DNA of 64,000 bases from Halorussus salinus (GCF_004765815.2 NZ_SBIS02000008.1:459897-523896); one strand, 5' to 3'; positions 42,567 through 52,524 are shown, numbered from the stretch's first letter. The notes: a model not told the origin generated them from the letters alone. Made by a program: numbers and translations.

Positions 42567-43172
42567 ATGGGCTTTCACACCTTCGACCCCGAGTCGGCCG
42601 ACAAGTTGGAAGACGCATCGCGGTACAGGTATCTCTCGCGCGAGGAGCTAGTCGGCGCGCTGGACCTCGACCCGGACCGGAGCGCCGTCGCCGACTTCGG
42701 GAGCGGCACGGGGTTCTACACCGACGACGTGGCCCCGTTCGCCAGCGAAGTCCGCGCCGTGGACGTGCAGAGCGAGATGCACGAGTTGTACCGCGAGAAG
42801 GGCGTCCCCGAGAACGTCTCGCTCGTGACGGCGGACATCGGGGACCTGCCGTTCGCCGACGGCGAACTCGACGCCGCCTTCTCGACCATGACGTTCCACG
42901 AGTTCGCCGGGGACGGCCACGGAGACGGCGCGGCCGACCGAGCTGGTGCCGACGATAGGTCGGGTGCCGAAGTAGAGGTCGCGCGCGTCCTCCGCGAGGG
43001 CGGGCGCTTCGTCGTCGGCGACTGGAGCGCGAACGGCGACGGCGAGAGCGGGCCGCCGGTCGGCGAACGCTACGACCGCGACGAAGCGGTCGAACTCCTC
43101 GAAAACGCGGGGTTCTCGGTCGTCCGCGCGGACGAGCGCCCCGAGACGTTCTTCGTCGTCGCCGAGCGGTGA
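42567..43172 (+). CDS. class I SAM-dependent methyltransferase
   Basis: This 201-aa methyltransferase is of the UbiE/type-11 kind. Motif I is VADFGSGTGFYT near residue 40, the acidic residue after strand beta2 is in VRAVDVQSEMHE, and post-motif I is LVTADIGDLPFADGELDAAF. The C-terminal half has VLREGGRFVVGDWSANG and an aromatic end (RPETFFVVAER). A small-molecule substrate is likely. A Gly/Asp/Ala-rich stretch (about 115-130) interrupts the fold and looks like a haloarchaeal insertion. A TATA-like CGTTAAG near 42535-42541 gives a leaderless start. It is 89 bp after thioredoxin. Confidence 0.85.
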   Translation: MGFHTFDPESADKLEDASRYRYLSREELVGALDLDPDRSAVADFGSGTGFYTDDVAPFASEVRAVDVQSEMHELYREKGVPENVSLVTADIGDLPFADGELDAAFSTMTFHEFAGDGHGDGAADRAGADDRSGAEVEVARVLREGGRFVVGDWSANGDGESGPPVGERYDRDEAVELLENAGFSVVRADERPETFFVVAER

Positions 43173-43179
43173 CGCTGGG

Positions 43180-43542
43180 CTAGCTCTGCAATCGGTCGCG
43201 CCGTTCCTCGAACTCCTCGTCAGAGAGGTCGCCGCGGGCGTAGGCCCGGCGAAGTTCTTCGAGGGCGGGGTCCGACGACGAGTTCGATATCGCGCGGTAG
43301 AGGAGATACCCACCGCCAGCGAGGACGACCAAGCCGACGACCCAGAAGCCGAACATCCACGTCGGCGTGGCGCTCCCGCCGAACCCGCCGGGACCGGTCG
43401 GGCCGGTCGGATTCGCCGGACCGTGCATCCACCATCCCATCCCCATCAGCGGCCACGCGAACAGCATCGTCACGACCGGGAGCAACAGTAACACCGCGAG
43501 CGCGACGAGGAGCAGTCGGGAAAGTTGTGCGTCCGTCGCCAT
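43180..43542 (-). CDS. SHOCT-domain membrane protein
   Basis: This 120-aa protein has two membrane helices (about 8-28 and 62-85), joined by a Gly/Pro/Met/Trp-rich loop (GMGWWMHGPANPTGPTGPGG). A C-terminal cytoplasmic SHOCT motif follows: DPALEELRRAYARGDLSDEE. SHOCT peptides are short oligomerisation helices found at the end of many membrane proteins; the role here is unknown. ATG 43542 is used; the codon 9 bp upstream is TTG. A TATA-like GTTTTACC (minus strand, 43563-43570) lies about 25 bp upstream. Confidence 0.85.
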   Translation of the reverse strand: MATDAQLSRLLLVALAVLLLLPVVTMLFAWPLMGMGWWMHGPANPTGPTGPGGFGGSATPTWMFGFWVVGLVVLAGGGYLLYRAISNSSSDPALEELRRAYARGDLSDEEFEERRDRLQS

Positions 43543-43834
43543 GTTCTGCAAGACGCCTTCCAGCGGTAAAACTCTGCGTCGGCGGGCGCAAGTACTCGAA
43601 CGGTGTGGCGCTGCGTGGACGCGAGAGTACTCGACCGACCGTAACCGAATCGAGGAGCGAGAGGGACCGCTTCAAGATTCGGGAAGGGTTCCCTCCTCGC
43701 GGAACTGTCGCCCCGAAGATATTTCCGGCGGTCCGTGGAAGTGACGCCAGCAATCGTGTCGGGAGCATCGGACTCGGAGCGACGAGACCGGGCGCGGGAC
43801 GCGACGTGACCCGTCCGCGCTCGCCGAACTGGCC

Positions 43835-45358
<1,524 letters not shown>

Positions 45359-45438
45359 AATTCCCGTCGTACGACGAGTCACGCCTCGGACCACACGCAC
45401 AACTAAGTCCGTGGCGCTCGTGTCGGGCGTTCGTAACT

Positions 45439-46635
45439 ATGGGGGAGCAGAATCCGGAGATAGTACGACGACCTAGCGAGCGCGAGCGCCGAGGCCTCGT
45501 CTCGCGGGCCAGCGAGACGATCGGCGAGACGGTCGGGCAGGTCTCTCTGCGGCGCAGGTGGGTCGGCGGACCGCGACCGTGGCGAGTCTCAGCGTCGGCG
45601 TTTCCGAAGGAGTCGGCGCTGGAGAAGCGCGCCCGGTTTCTCGTCCGGTACGCAGTGTTGGCACCGTCGAGTCACAACACCCAGCCGTGGCTGTTCACGG
45701 CCGACGACGACGAGATTCGGCTGTTCGCCGACTTGGACCGGTGGCTGACGGTGGCCGACCACGACAAGCGCGAGCTGTATCTCAGCCTCGGGGCCGCGCT
45801 GGAGAACCTGCTGGTCGCGGCCGACCACTTCGGACTGGGCTTCGAAGTGGCATACATGCCGGGGAGCGACAGCTCCCACGCCGCGACGGTTCGGCTGTCG
45901 GAGTCGTCGGGGTCGCCCCAGTCGTCGGACTCACAGCGTTCACCGGAGTCGCCGCTCGAAGGCGGCGACTCCGCCGAGGAGTCGTCCGCCGACTACCGAG
46001 GAGCGCGACTGTTCACCGCCATTCCCCACCGCCGGACCAGTCGCGGGCGATTCCGGGCCACACCGATACCGACCGCGGACCTCGCCGCGTTGGACCGCCA
46101 CTGCGTCGAGGCGGACGTATCCCTCCAGATGGTCGCCGACGCCGAGACGCTGGACGCTATCGCGGACCTGACCGCTCGCGCGAACCGGCGGTTGTACGCC
46201 GACTACGCCTACCGACGCGAACTGGGCCGGTGGGTCGGTCGCGGCGCGTTCGGCGACCCGTGGCCCGCCGCGAAGGTCGGGAAACTCGCCGTGAGCCACC
46301 TGAATCTCGGCCGCCAGCGCGCTCGAAAAGACGGGCGAGCGATACGCGAGGGGCCGGTCGTCGCGGCCCTTCGGACCGACGACGACGGCCGACGGAGCCA
46401 GATTCGAGCCGGACAGGTGTTCGAGCGGTTGAGTCTGCTCGCGACCGCGCTCGGCATCGGGATTCATCCGGTGAGCGCCGCGCTGGAAGTCGGGGGGTTG
46501 CGGCGGGAGTTGGTCGACCTCCTCGGGCGACCGGACCGTCCGGCCCAGCACCTCTTCCGACTGGGTTACCCCGAACGGGAGAGCGAGGAGCGGCGGTCTC
46601 CTCGACGACCGGCCGAGGCGGTGCTGGTCGATTGA
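45439..46635 (+). CDS. nitroreductase-like (Acg family) protein
   Basis: This 398-aa protein resembles the divergent nitroreductase fold found in Acg/Rv2032-type proteins. Conserved blocks are LVRYAVLAPSSHNTQPWLF (about 75-93), YLSLGAALENLLVAADHFGL, FTAIPHRRTSRGRF, and a C-terminal GIGIHPVSAALEVGG. Acg-type proteins bind FMN but often lack reductase activity and may sequester flavin. A Ser/Gln/Glu-rich insert lies near 155-190. ATG 45439 is the first Met before the conserved region; the frame runs up to the stop of the transporter gene. No partner gene is evident. The 209-bp gap behind it holds the HtrA promoter. Confidence 0.78.
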   Translation: MGEQNPEIVRRPSERERRGLVSRASETIGETVGQVSLRRRWVGGPRPWRVSASAFPKESALEKRARFLVRYAVLAPSSHNTQPWLFTADDDEIRLFADLDRWLTVADHDKRELYLSLGAALENLLVAADHFGLGFEVAYMPGSDSSHAATVRLSESSGSPQSSDSQRSPESPLEGGDSAEESSADYRGARLFTAIPHRRTSRGRFRATPIPTADLAALDRHCVEADVSLQMVADAETLDAIADLTARANRRLYADYAYRRELGRWVGRGAFGDPWPAAKVGKLAVSHLNLGRQRARKDGRAIREGPVVAALRTDDDGRRSQIRAGQVFERLSLLATALGIGIHPVSAALEVGGLRRELVDLLGRPDRPAQHLFRLGYPERESEERRSPRRPAEAVLVD

Positions 46636-46743
46636 GCGAGCGGGGCGAGAGGCGGGACTCCTCGGCCGAGCGTGCGGAGTGGCCTCGTCCGACCGAACGT
46701 ACGGAGCGACGGCGTTCGACCGAGTTCGTGTGAATCAACCGCA

Positions 46744-46752
46744 CACTTATAT
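46744..46752 (+). promoter_or_regulatory. TATA-like box upstream of htrA-like gene
   Basis: CTTATATCC predicts transcription starting near 46775. It either allows a leaderless GTG at 46773 or leaves a 70-nt leader to ATG 46845. Confidence 0.5.
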
Positions 46753-46844
46753 CCGGTCGGTCCTAACCTCGGGTGAGTTCGCCGCCCGACCCCGATTCTC
46801 GCCGGGAGACCCGGACGAATCGCACGCCGGGAGCGAACCCGAGA

Positions 46845-48173
46845 ATGACGACCGAAGACAACAGACACGGAAGTTCTGACGGAACAGATGTGGGGAGCGG
46901 GGAAGACCACGAGTCCTACGAGCGACTCTACGACGAGGCCATCTCCTCCATCGTCTCGATTCACGCGACGGTGGAGACCGCGGGCGGTCCGACCACGGCC
47001 GGGGCCGGGTCAGGGTTCGTCTACGACGACGAGGGCCACGTGGTCACGAACCAACACGTGGTCACGCCGCCAGCGAGGCGGCGGCGTCGAGGCGAGAGGA
47101 GTGAGACGGTCGGCGAGCCAGCGGTCGGACGCACGGTCGAAGTCCGGTTCAGCGAGGGCGACTGGCGGACCGGCGAAGTCGTCGGTGCGGACGCCTACAC
47201 CGACTTGGCGGTCGTCCGCGTCGATGAGGTCCCCGACTACGCCGCCCCGCTTCCGGTCGCCGACCGGAACCCCGACCCCGGCCGCCCGGTCGCGGCGCTC
47301 GGGAACCCGATGGGTCTCGACGGCACCATCACCGCGGGCATCGTCAGCGGGACGAACCGGACGACGCCGACCGGGTCGGGGTTCACCATCCCCGACACGA
47401 TTCAGACCGACGCCGCCATCAACCCCGGTAACTCCGGGGGTCCCCTCGTGACGATGGACGGCGAAGTCGTCGGCGTCAACCGAGCCAAACAGGGCGAGAA
47501 CATCGGATTCGCCATCTCTCCGGCCATCGTGACCCGCGTCGTGCCGACGCTAATCGAGACCGGCGAGTATCGCCACTCGTATCTCAACGTCCGGACCGTC
47601 AACGTCTCGCCGACCGTCGCGGAGGCGAACGGACTCGACGAACCGGCGGGCCTCCTCGTCGTGGACGTGCGCCTCGGCCCCGCGAGCGGTGGCTTGAAAG
47701 GCTGTCACGGCACGCGCTCGGTCCGCGGGCACGAGGTCCCGGTCGGCGGTGACATCATCGTCGGCGTCGGTAGCGGGTCGCACGGGAGGCTCCTCGGAGC
47801 GGAGACCGAAGCGATAGCGTCGAAGTCGGATTTGGAGTTGAAGTCAGAGTCGGAGTTGGAGTCGAAGTCGGATTTGGAGTTGAAGTCAGAGTCGGAGTTG
47901 GAGTCGAAGTCGGAGTTGGAGTCGAAGTCGGAGTTGGAGTCGAAGTCGGAACTGGAGTCGAAGTCGGAACTGGAGTCGAAGCCGGAATCGGAATCCGACG
48001 TTCGAGCGGTCCGCTCGCACGAGGAGTTGATGCGGTATCTCATCACGGAGACCGAACCGGACGAGACGGTGACGGTGGAGTTGATCCGTGACGGCGAGCG
48101 AATCACCGAGTCGATGACTCTCGGAGAGCGACCTCGGCCCGGCGGGTCGAAGTCTCACGTCCCGGTTCGGTAG
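46845..48173 (+). CDS. HtrA/DegP-like serine protease with repeat-bearing PDZ region
   Basis: This 442-aa S1C protease has the triad His71 (VVTNQHVV), Asp120 ([10 protein letters not shown]) and Ser197 (NPGNSGGPL). No signal peptide or membrane helix is seen, so a cytoplasmic enzyme is likely. The PDZ region (about 250-440) starts normally ([20 protein letters not shown]) but is split by about 58 residues of tandem [12 protein letters not shown] hexapeptides (about residues 326-383), encoded by 18-bp repeats. The PDZ fold then resumes with the carboxylate-loop-like end ([15 protein letters not shown]). Another insert lies beside His71 ([14 protein letters not shown]). The start is either ATG 46845 (used) or GTG 46773; the extra residues are Arg/Pro-rich and look non-coding. 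Confidence 0.82.
   Translation: MTTEDNRHGSSDGTDVGSGEDHESYERLYDEAISSIVSIHATVETAGGPTTAGAGSGFVYDDEGHVVTNQHVVTPPARRRRRGERSETVGEPAVGRTVEVRFSEGDWRTGEVVGADAYTDLAVVRVDEVPDYAAPLPVADRNPDPGRPVAALGNPMGLDGTITAGIVSGTNRTTPTGSGFTIPDTIQTDAAINPGNSGGPLVTMDGEVVGVNRAKQGENIGFAISPAIVTRVVPTLIETGEYRHSYLNVRTVNVSPTVAEANGLDEPAGLLVVDVRLGPASGGLKGCHGTRSVRGHEVPVGGDIIVGVGSGSHGRLLGAETEAIASKSDLELKSESELESKSDLELKSESELESKSELESKSELESKSELESKSELESKPESESDVRAVRSHEELMRYLITETEPDETVTVELIRDGERITESMTLGERPRPGGSKSHVPVR
47819..47993 (+). repeat. 18-bp in-frame tandem repeats in the PDZ region
   Basis: There are about nine to ten units of the GAGTTGGAGTCGAAGTCG type with small variants (GATTTGGAGTTGAAGTCA). They encode alternating SELESK and SDLELKSE hexapeptides. 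The array keeps frame and would form a charged helix. Confidence 0.9.
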
Positions 48174-48235
48174 CCGAGTTCCGAGTTCCGAGTTTCGATA
48201 GCGGAGTTCTTGCCAGTACCACTGGCGAGGGGTCG

Positions 48236-48826
48236 AACCCCGTCGTTTCCGCTGTCTTTTGTGGGCCGAAAAGCGTGTTCTGAGCGGTTCCCCGACGGTT
48301 TGGCGAGCGATGCCCACTTCGAAACGTGTTGGTAAGGCAAGAAAACAACCCCACCATTTCCGCTGTTTCGACGCTGGTACGTCGTCGGACGCCGAGGCAG
48401 AAAGATGCGACTCTGCGATAGTAGACGCACGTCGGCGGCGTCAGTATGGCAAGACTACGGGCGTCAACATCGAGAAATCGCGGATACCGGCACAGAGAGA
48501 CCACGGATAAGAGCGTGGCGGGACCAGAGCAAGGCCGCGGCAACACCACTGTTTCCGCTGTCTCGACTACGGAGTGAATAATTTCTGAAGAGGTGAAGGC
48601 CACCGATACGGTCGGCGTGACGGCTCGATTCGGCGGAATTGGCGAGGTTCGAGCGGAGCAAACGAGGAGAACGAGTCGTGTGACACGACGCCCGTGTCGG
48701 CTTTTTTCTACCACACCCTCCCCACTGTTTCCGCTGTCTTCGCGTCCGAGGGAAGGGCCGAGTGATTTCGGCGGGTGGTCGGGGTTCGGCTCCGACACAC
48801 CCACCCCATCGTTTCCGCTGTTTCGG
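48236..48826 (-). repeat. left ORB cluster (five elements, same orientation)
   Basis: The elements are at 48236-48261, 48347-48370, 48541-48567, 48713-48742 and 48801-48826. Each has a C-run, then the core TTTCCGCTGT followed by CT or TT. On the minus strand this reads ACAGCGGAAA followed by a G-run, i.e. the archaeal ORB form (GGAAAC plus G-string). Spacing is irregular (about 60-195 bp). The strongest matches share CATCGTTTCCGCTGT or CGTCGTTTCCGCTGT. A weaker copy with GGTGGAAACGAA lies near 48998-49011 in the other orientation. Confidence 0.85.
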
Positions 48827-49059
48827 CCGGAGGAGGCGGTGGGTGAGTGAAGAATCCGGGTCGCCTTCTCGAAAATGGGTTCGACCCTCCTCGAAGACCG
48901 AACCCGATCCGCCTCGAAAGCCGGACCCAACCGGATTTGTCGTCTCTCGGTGGTCGGATTCGTTCACTCAGCGACCGTTTCGAGTTCTGACGCGACACGG
49001 TGGAAACGAACCACGAGCTGGACGAATTTACCCGAATGACGGGCTAAGACAGCAAAAAT

Positions 49060-49172
49060 TCTACTCCAAACTGCTACCGTAATCGTTGTCGCTTATATAG
49101 TCTATTTCGTCTATTTCTACTACGGTTACTGTTTAACAGTTTCCTATATAAACCTTGCGCTTATATACAGAG
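49060..49172. other. AT-rich DNA unwinding element (DUE)
   Basis: This is the most AT-rich stretch of the origin: line 49081-49140 has only 20 G+C of 60 by hand count, and several TATATA/TTTAA tracts follow to 49168 (CTATATAAACC, CTTATATAC). It lies between oppositely oriented ORBs, the expected place for strand opening by Orc1/Cdc6. Confidence 0.75.
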
Positions 49173-49177
49173 TCTCT

Positions 49178-49270
49178 ACCCCACCCACCCTCTCCGCCGG
49201 AAAGCTCCGGAAACGATGGGGTGGGTGTGTGTTTAAGTCAATGGGGACTCCGGAAACGATGCACCCCCGG
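49178..49270 (+). repeat. inner ORB elements, opposite orientation
   Basis: CTCCGGAAACGATGGGGTGG (49205-49224) and CTCCGGAAACGATGCACCCC (49249-49268) carry the GGAAACGATG core with the G-run rightwards or a broken G-run. The first is preceded by ACCCCACCCACCC (49178-49190), making a near-palindromic pair. A half element GGAAACAGCGGA lies at 49304-49315. Confidence 0.75.
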
Positions 49271-49335
49271 AATCAATCCGAGAAATAAAAACCTTCGGGA
49301 CATCGGAAACAGCGGACGCCGTAGTGACCACGTAA

Positions 49336-49342
49336 CTTTATA
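49336..49342 (+). promoter_or_regulatory. TATA-like box of orc1/cdc6
   Basis: CTTTATA lies about 36 bp before ATG 49375 and overlaps the edge of the origin, so initiator binding could also control its own gene. Confidence 0.45.
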
Positions 49343-49374
49343 CGTCCGCCTCTCCAAGCGTCCAGATATCGACA

Positions 49375-50616
49375 ATGTCATCGTTCAGCTTCGACCGGGA
49401 CAACTCCCTCTACAAGAACCGCGACGCGCTCTTAGAGGAGTACACCCCGGACAACCTCGTCGGCCGCGACGAGGAGTTAGAGGAGTACCACGCCGCCCTC
49501 CAGCCGATTATCAACGGCGAGGCACCGTCGAACATCTTCCTCTACGGCAAGAGCGGCGTGGGCAAGACCGCCGCGACCCGGTTTCTCCTCAACCGACTCC
49601 AGAACGACGCCGCGAAGTACGACGACATCTCGCTGAACGTCATCGAGATAAACTGCGACGGGCTGAACTCCAGCTATCAGGTCGCCGTGCGCCTCGTCAA
49701 CACGCTCCGCGACCCGTCCGAGCAGATAAGTAACACCGGCTACCCCCAAGCGCAGGTCTACAGCTTTCTCTGGGAGGAACTCGACAAGGTGGGCGGCACC
49801 GTCATCGTGGTCCTCGACGAGGTGGACCACATCAACGACAACTCCATCCTCTACCAGATTCCCCGCGCCCGGTCCAACGGCTACCTCGAACACGCCAAAA
49901 TCGGTCTCATCGGTATCAGCAACGACCTCTCGTTCCGCGACTCGCTCTCTGCCAAGGTGCGCTCGTCGCTCTGCGAGAAGGAAGTGTCCTTTCCGCCCTA
50001 CGACGCGACCGAACTCCAGAAGGTCCTCAGCCAGCGCGAGCAGGTCGCGTTCCACGACGGCGCGCTCGCCGAGGACGTGATTCCGCTCTGTGCGGCCTAC
50101 GGCGCGCAGGACGCCGGTGACGCCCGGCAGGCCCTCGACCTCCTGCTCGAAGCGGGCGACCTCGCCCGGAAGGAGGCCGTCGAGCAGGTCACGGACGAAC
50201 ACGTCCAAGAGGCCCGCGAGAAGCTCGAACGCGACCGCATCATGGAGGGCGTCGCCGACCTGACCGAACACGCCCGGCTCATCCTCTACGCGCTCACCTC
50301 GCTGGAGGCCGAAGCGGAAACCCCCGCCCGCTCGCGGGACATCCGCCCCCGGTACGAACAGCTCTGCAACCACGTCGGCACCGAACCGCTCACCAGCCGC
50401 CGGATGCGCGACCACCTCGCGGACCTCGCGATGCTCGGGGTCATCTCCTCGACCGAGAAGAACGAGGGGATGTCAGGCGGGAAGTACCGCGAACACGCCC
50501 TCAAACAGGACCTCCAACTCGTCGTCACCGCCCTCGAGGAGACCATCGAGTTCGCTGGAGTCCACGAGAGCATCCGGCCGTACTACCAGACGACCTTCGA
50601 GGACGCCGAGAACTGA
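49375..50616 (+). CDS. orc1/cdc6: Orc1/Cdc6 replication initiator
   Basis: This 413-aa origin-binding AAA+ protein has Walker A GKSGVGKTA with Lys64, Walker B VVLDEVDHI with Asp148, and sensor parts in LIGISNDLSFRDSLSAKVRS. The lid domain (about 230-290) precedes the C-terminal winged helix (about 300-400: LTSRRMRDHLADLAMLGVIS), which reads ORB DNA. The length is normal. It starts 35 bp after a TATA-like box. ORBs lie on both sides: the left/inner set near the DUE and a second set 100-770 bp behind the gene. The stop codon is the first of a 16-bp tandem repeat series. Haloarchaea carry many orc1/cdc6 genes; this one is most likely active because ORBs are adjacent. Confidence 0.95.
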   Translation: MSSFSFDRDNSLYKNRDALLEEYTPDNLVGRDEELEEYHAALQPIINGEAPSNIFLYGKSGVGKTAATRFLLNRLQNDAAKYDDISLNVIEINCDGLNSSYQVAVRLVNTLRDPSEQISNTGYPQAQVYSFLWEELDKVGGTVIVVLDEVDHINDNSILYQIPRARSNGYLEHAKIGLIGISNDLSFRDSLSAKVRSSLCEKEVSFPPYDATELQKVLSQREQVAFHDGALAEDVIPLCAAYGAQDAGDARQALDLLLEAGDLARKEAVEQVTDEHVQEAREKLERDRIMEGVADLTEHARLILYALTSLEAEAETPARSRDIRPRYEQLCNHVGTEPLTSRRMRDHLADLAMLGVISSTEKNEGMSGGKYREHALKQDLQLVVTALEETIEFAGVHESIRPYYQTTFEDAEN

Positions 50617-50681
50617 AGACGCCGAAAACGGAAGACGCCGAGAACTGAAGACGCCGAAAACGGGGGCACCGAGAACTGAGG
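50602..50681 (+). repeat. 16-bp tandem repeats starting at the orc1 stop codon
   Basis: There are five consecutive units like GACGCCGAGAACTGAA, the first being the last codons of orc1 (GAC GCC GAG AAC TGA). Variants alternate GAGAACTGAA and GAAAACGGAA, i.e. a higher-order 32-bp repeat. Confidence 0.9.
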
Positions 50682-50721
50682 CTCCTCGTTCCATCCCTCC
50701 CACCGCACGCCGTCCGACCAC

Positions 50722-51386
50722 TACCCCGTCGTTTCCGGTGTCTTTTCGTCAGTCGGTCTCGTCCCGACTCCCCATCGCTCCGCCGACTATCCGGTAGTCC
50801 TGCCGTTTCTCTCCGGCGGCCCCGGCGCTTCTGTCCGCCCATCGTACTCGTTCTGCTCGGCCGCAACGCTCGACCCGGATACCGTCACACCAGAGTTTCC
50901 GCTGTCTCGGGCGTGAAATCTGACCCGGAGGACACCGATATTTCCGCTGTTCCGACCGCCGACGCCGTGAACGGCTACCCCGTCGTTTCCGCTGTCTTTC
51001 CCGGACGAGCATCCATCGAACTTCCGAAACCGACGGCATCGAAATTCCGAAACCGACGGGAATCCGAGACCGAGGAGTCCCGACCACGCTCCCCGGCGTC
51101 GAACCGGCGAGACAGCGGAAACTCCGGGGTCACCCCTCGGCCGAGTCCGGAGCGCGACAGCGGAAATTGCGGGGTGAAATCGGCGTTAGAGTCGGTAGTG
51201 GGGTCGGTAGTGGAGTCGGTGGTGGGGTCGGTAGTGGAGTCGGTGGTGGGGTCGGTAGTGGAGTCGGTGGTGGGGTCGGTAGTAGAGTCAGTGGTGGGGT
51301 CGGTAGTAGAGTCGGCGGTGGCCCTCCTCGTCGGCCCCGACGAGTGTCCAGTCAGCGGCGAAACAGCGGAAACGACGGGGTCACGG
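50722..51386. repeat. right ORB cluster (seven elements, two orientations)
   Basis: There are four elements with the C-run left: 50722-50746 (TTTCCGGTGTCT variant), 50886-50910, 50931-50954 and 50976-51000. Three have the G-run right: 51109-51136, 51153-51177 and 51358-51386 (ACAGCGGAAACGACGGGG). The two sets face each other across 51001-51108, which is not AT-rich. The pattern copies the inverted layout of the main origin but lacks an obvious unwinding element. Confidence 0.8.
51187..51330 (+). repeat. 24-bp tandem repeat between ORBs
   Basis: GGGTCGGTAGTGGAGTCGGT and its continuation recur with a 24-bp period (51201, 51225, 51249 and on), each made of two 12-bp halves differing by A/G. It ends near 51330. 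Confidence 0.85.
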
Positions 51387-51456
51387 ATGTGCGGCGGTTG
51401 GAGACGAACCGAAGGCGAGGAGTACCGTCCGGAGAGTGACGACAGGACGACCGGTC

Positions 51457-51680
51457 GGGCAGAACTGGACCGACCGGGCAGAACTGGACCGACCGGGCAG
51501 AACTGGGCCAATCGGTAGAATTGGACCGAACGAGTAGAACTGGGCCAATCGGTAGAATTGGACCGAACGAGTAGAACTGGGCCAATCGGTAGAATTGGAC
51601 CGAACGAGTAGAACTGGGCCAATCGGTAGAATTGGACCGAACGAGTAGAACTGAGCCAATCGGTAGAATCGGACCGAACG
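51457..51680 (+). repeat. 19-bp and 37-bp tandem repeats near the origin
   Basis: Two and a half 19-bp units (GGGCAGAACTGGACCGACC at 51457, 51476, 51495) pass into 37-bp units that start GGGCCAATCGGTAGAATT at 51505, 51542, 51579, 51616 and, slightly diverged, 51653. Each 37-mer is two related half-units of 18 and 19 bp. There are no spacers, so this is not a CRISPR array; it is iteron-like or a simple minisatellite. Confidence 0.9.
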
Positions 51681-51702
51681 GACGGAAAAGAACGCTGCGA
51701 GT

Positions 51703-52512
51703 TTACTGGTTGTGTTCGACTTCCAGAATCCGGGAGTCGCAGTCCGAACAACTGACCGCCACCACGTCCATCGTGCGACAGCACGACTCGACGGTCTCCT
51801 GTTCCATCTGAATCTCGCCGCCGCAGTCGGGGCAGGATTCGAGGAAGATACGCAGTCCGCTCAGGACGCGACTCTGGTTGGTGACCGTCAGCGCGTCCCA
51901 GTCGGGGTAGCGGTCCTCCAGCACCTTCGCGGCACCGAGGTCGGCGACGAGCGCGGCGCGGGACTCCCACTGGCCGAGTCGGCCGTCGTCGTACTGGGCG
52001 ACCATCGCCTCGTCGTGTTCCTCGAAGGTGAGTTTGTCCTCGTCCACGTCGAGGACTTCGCTCAGGAGGCTCTTCTCGGTCCCGTCGCGGTTGATGGCGT
52101 CCATCTCGTCGTGCCACGTCCCCCGGAACTCGTCGGAGAGACAGAGGTCGTCCATCTGCTCGCAGGGTTCGACCGCGCCAGCGTCGGCCAGCACCTCCTC
52201 AGGCTCGCGTTCCTCCTCGCTCACTTCCACCTGTTCGTCTTCGAGTTTGTCGAACTTCGCCAGCACCCAGTCGGGGAAGTACTGCTTGGTGAGCGTCGGG
52301 GTCCCCGGCACGAGATAGCCTCGGAGGTAGATAGCCGCCAGCGAGCCAGCGAACACCGCCGCGCCCCCGACCGGCGTGAGGACGTACGACACCGCGGCGC
52401 TCCCGACCGCCGCGATGACGACGTTGACGATAGTACACGGTGTACACCGGTTCTCGCCCGTGTACTCCGGTTGTCGAAACCGTTCTACCAATCCCGATGA
52501 TTGCGTACTCAT
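51703..52512 (-). CDS. haloarchaeal membrane-anchored Cys-pair protein
   Basis: This 269-aa protein is of no family I can name. The N-terminus has CTPC (about 23-26), then two hydrophobic segments (about 27-45 and 48-65: NVVIAAVGSAAVSYVL, GGAAVFAGSLAAIYLRGYLV). A long acidic cytoplasmic part follows. Near the end two Zn-ribbon-like Cys pairs appear (CPDCGGE, about 228-231; CSDCD, about 255-258), with further Cys between. It is leaderless from a strong TATA-like tract at 52525-52545. It reads towards the origin and may be an origin-linked conserved gene, but a replication role is not shown by the sequence. Confidence 0.75.
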   Translation of the reverse strand: MSTQSSGLVERFRQPEYTGENRCTPCTIVNVVIAAVGSAAVSYVLTPVGGAAVFAGSLAAIYLRGYLVPGTPTLTKQYFPDWVLAKFDKLEDEQVEVSEEEREPEEVLADAGAVEPCEQMDDLCLSDEFRGTWHDEMDAINRDGTEKSLLSEVLDVDEDKLTFEEHDEAMVAQYDDGRLGQWESRAALVADLGAAKVLEDRYPDWDALTVTNQSRVLSGLRIFLESCPDCGGEIQMEQETVESCCRTMDVVAVSCSDCDSRILEVEHNQ

Positions 52513-52524
52513 ATCGTGTACTTG

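Larger units (their letters stand above)
48174..49374. other. replication origin region (left part), gene-free 1.2 kb
   Basis: There is no coding signal on either strand. The stretch holds five origin recognition box (ORB)-like elements in one orientation, an AT-rich segment, and ORB-like elements in the opposite orientation, all directly upstream of orc1/cdc6. This is the layout of haloarchaeal oriC regions: inverted ORBs flanking a DNA unwinding element next to the cognate initiator gene. Whether the replicon is the chromosome or a megaplasmid cannot be told from the window. Confidence 0.85.
50617..51702. other. gene-free 1.1 kb behind orc1 with ORBs and tandem repeats
   Basis: No convincing gene is present. 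In order it holds the end of the 16-bp repeats, seven ORB-like elements (50722-51386), a 24-bp tandem repeat (51187-51330), and 19-bp and 37-bp tandem repeats (51457-51680). A long open frame on the minus strand across this stretch is driven by the repeats (DPTTDSTT type peptide) and lies out of frame under the next gene. Confidence 0.7.

Noticed and set aside
46773..46844. GTG-started N-terminal extension of the HtrA-like protease
   Set aside because: The 24 extra residues are Arg/Pro-rich with no match to protease starts; kept only as an alternative because of the nearby TATA-like box.
51457..51680. Possible CRISPR array (37-bp repeats)
   Set aside because: Units are contiguous with no unique spacers, and no cas genes are present.
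50975..52117. Long minus-strand frame with DPTTDSTT and YRLAQF repeats
   Set aside because: It is driven by the 24-bp and 37-bp tandem repeats and runs out of frame under the Cys-pair membrane gene; no promoter or start context.
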